Source: Aurantibacter crassamenti (GTDB lineage: Bacteria > Bacteroidota > Bacteroidia > Flavobacteriales > Flavobacteriaceae). From it: a stretch of DNA of 64,000 nucleotides. The notes below the pieces were generated by a model. That model saw nothing but the letters and a program-made list of their open reading frames with translations, had not been told where the DNA came from and made no database searches. The position numbers were made by a program, and so were the translations under genes. Positions 63,417-64,000 of this stretch are shown here, piece after piece (position 1 is the first letter of the stretch; every line of letters begins with the position of its first letter). The stretch spans positions 620,001 to 684,000 of the forward strand of contig NZ_JAFBGM010000002.1 in assembly GCF_016811105.1 (NCBI RefSeq), read 5' to 3'.

Positions 63417-64000
63417 TTCCTGCAGCTGCGGCTTCATCTAAATACCAAACAACTTTACCATCTGTTGGCTTCACTAAACTAACAGGATATTTTTTTGCTA
63501 TCTCTTCTCCTTTTATAATTTCAGAAATCCTGTCAGCTTTACCTGCACCTGTAACTAAAAAGGCGACGATTTTTGCATTATTGATTATTTGACCTGTTAT
63601 CGTGATTCTCTTTTGACCGCTTACCGGATGTTTGGCAACCTCACAATATTTTTTTGAATGCCATAATTTAATTTGATTCGGAAAAATTGATGCGGTATGA
63701 CCATCATCACCAATACCTAAAATCACCAAGTCAAAAGTTGGCAACGCATTTGTTTTTGGTAAAACAACATTTAAGAATTCACTATAATGTGCTGCCTCAT
63801 ATTTTGGACCGTTTTCACCTTTTATTCTATGAATATTTAATTCAGGTATTTTAATTTTAGACAACAAATGTTCGTTGGTCATTTTATAATTGCTTTCATC
63901 ATCATCAGGCCACACGCAACGTTCATCACCCCAATATAAATGCACTTTTGACCAATCAATTGTTTCTTGATAATTAGCAGCTAATTCATCAAAAACAACC
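63397..64000 (-). CDS. pgl: 6-phosphogluconolactonase, 5' end beyond the window
   Basis: Second step of the oxidative pentose phosphate path. The visible 200 residues are the C-terminal part of a roughly 240-residue protein; the frame stays open to the right edge, upstream of the first internal Met at 63945. Motifs: YWGDERCVWPDDDESNYKMT, cited in part as GDERCV and SNYKMT, LVILGIGDDGHTASIFP (substrate-binding loop) and the FLVTGAGKADRI segment. In this phylum zwf usually lies directly upstream, outside this window. Overlaps the thioesterase by 20 bases. Confidence 0.93.
   Translation of the reverse strand, partial: VVFDELAANYQETIDWSKVHLYWGDERCVWPDDDESNYKMTNEHLLSKIKIPELNIHRIKGENGPKYEAAHYSEFLNVVLPKTNALPTFDLVILGIGDDGHTASIFPNQIKLWHSKKYCEVAKHPVSGQKRITITGQIINNAKIVAFLVTGAGKADRISEIIKGEEIAKKYPVSLVKPTDGKVVWYLDEAAAAGITSTQS

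Overview
The window reads as a chromosomal segment of a flavobacterium (Bacteroidota, Flavobacteriaceae-like); I do not assign a genus. The evidence is AT-rich DNA, few Shine-Dalgarno sites, repeated matches to the Bacteroidota promoter (TTTG about 19 bases before TAnnTTTG, for example at 25008-25038), TonB receptors with CarboxypepD_reg-like domains, many Bacteroidota-only DUF families (DUF4249, DUF4252, DUF4294, DUF6095), and lipoproteins whose mature N terminus is Cys-Lys-(Lys)-Asn-Asp-Asp, like the Bacteroidota surface-export signal. Codon use looks uniform. I see no insertion sequence, prophage, CRISPR array, rRNA or tRNA.

Layout. 1-2154 (minus): dapF, a GNAT acetyltransferase and a truncated mltG with overlapping ends. 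2404-9934 (plus): a Deg/HtrA protease, a membrane coiled-coil protein, two acetyltransferases, trmD, rplS, a 700-base gap bounded by two strong terminators (possible small RNA), and monomeric isocitrate dehydrogenase. 10054-13614: a TonB receptor with its DUF4249 lipoprotein, then DUF6095. 13926-21031: a sugar cluster (GH109-like oxidoreductase, two DUF1080 proteins, a second Gfo/Idh/MocA oxidoreductase, a TIM-barrel isomerase, a double SGNH hydrolase). It resembles operons that break glycosides through 3-keto intermediates. 21035-37690: housekeeping genes, namely M42 peptidase, NUDIX, hisS, rpsF-rpsR-rplI, a LytTR regulator, nadC-yihY-DUF2147-priA, rlmH, a SerB-SerA fusion, a SatD/DUF3307 pair behind three operator-like repeats, and rdgB.

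38388-47530: a DEAD-box helicase with a structured leader holding a 13-codon micro-ORF, a GH13 amylase, trmH, a zinc-ligand-poor sirtuin and purB. 47598-50711 (minus): MscS, then an ECF sigma / anti-sigma / two DUF4252 unit. 50941-54202: two tandem S41 protease lipoproteins. 54316-60944: a vitamin B12 locus, with a cobalamin riboswitch, btuB and a BtuG-like surface propeller on the minus strand and btuF-btuC-btuD on the plus strand. 61066-64000: rmuC, a small membrane protein, an acyl-CoA thioesterase and the 3' part of pgl.

How the genes work together. The B12 locus is a complete uptake path: surface capture (BtuG-like), outer-membrane import (BtuB), periplasmic or lipoprotein binding (BtuF) and ABC import (BtuCD). 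Only the outer-membrane arm sits behind the riboswitch. The sugar cluster has secreted or Tat-exported oxidoreductases and lipoprotein hydrolases, which suggests glycan or glycoside oxidation and cleavage outside the cytoplasm. The two most novel-looking signals are the micro-ORF and structured leader before the DEAD-box helicase and the triple repeat before the SatD-like regulator.
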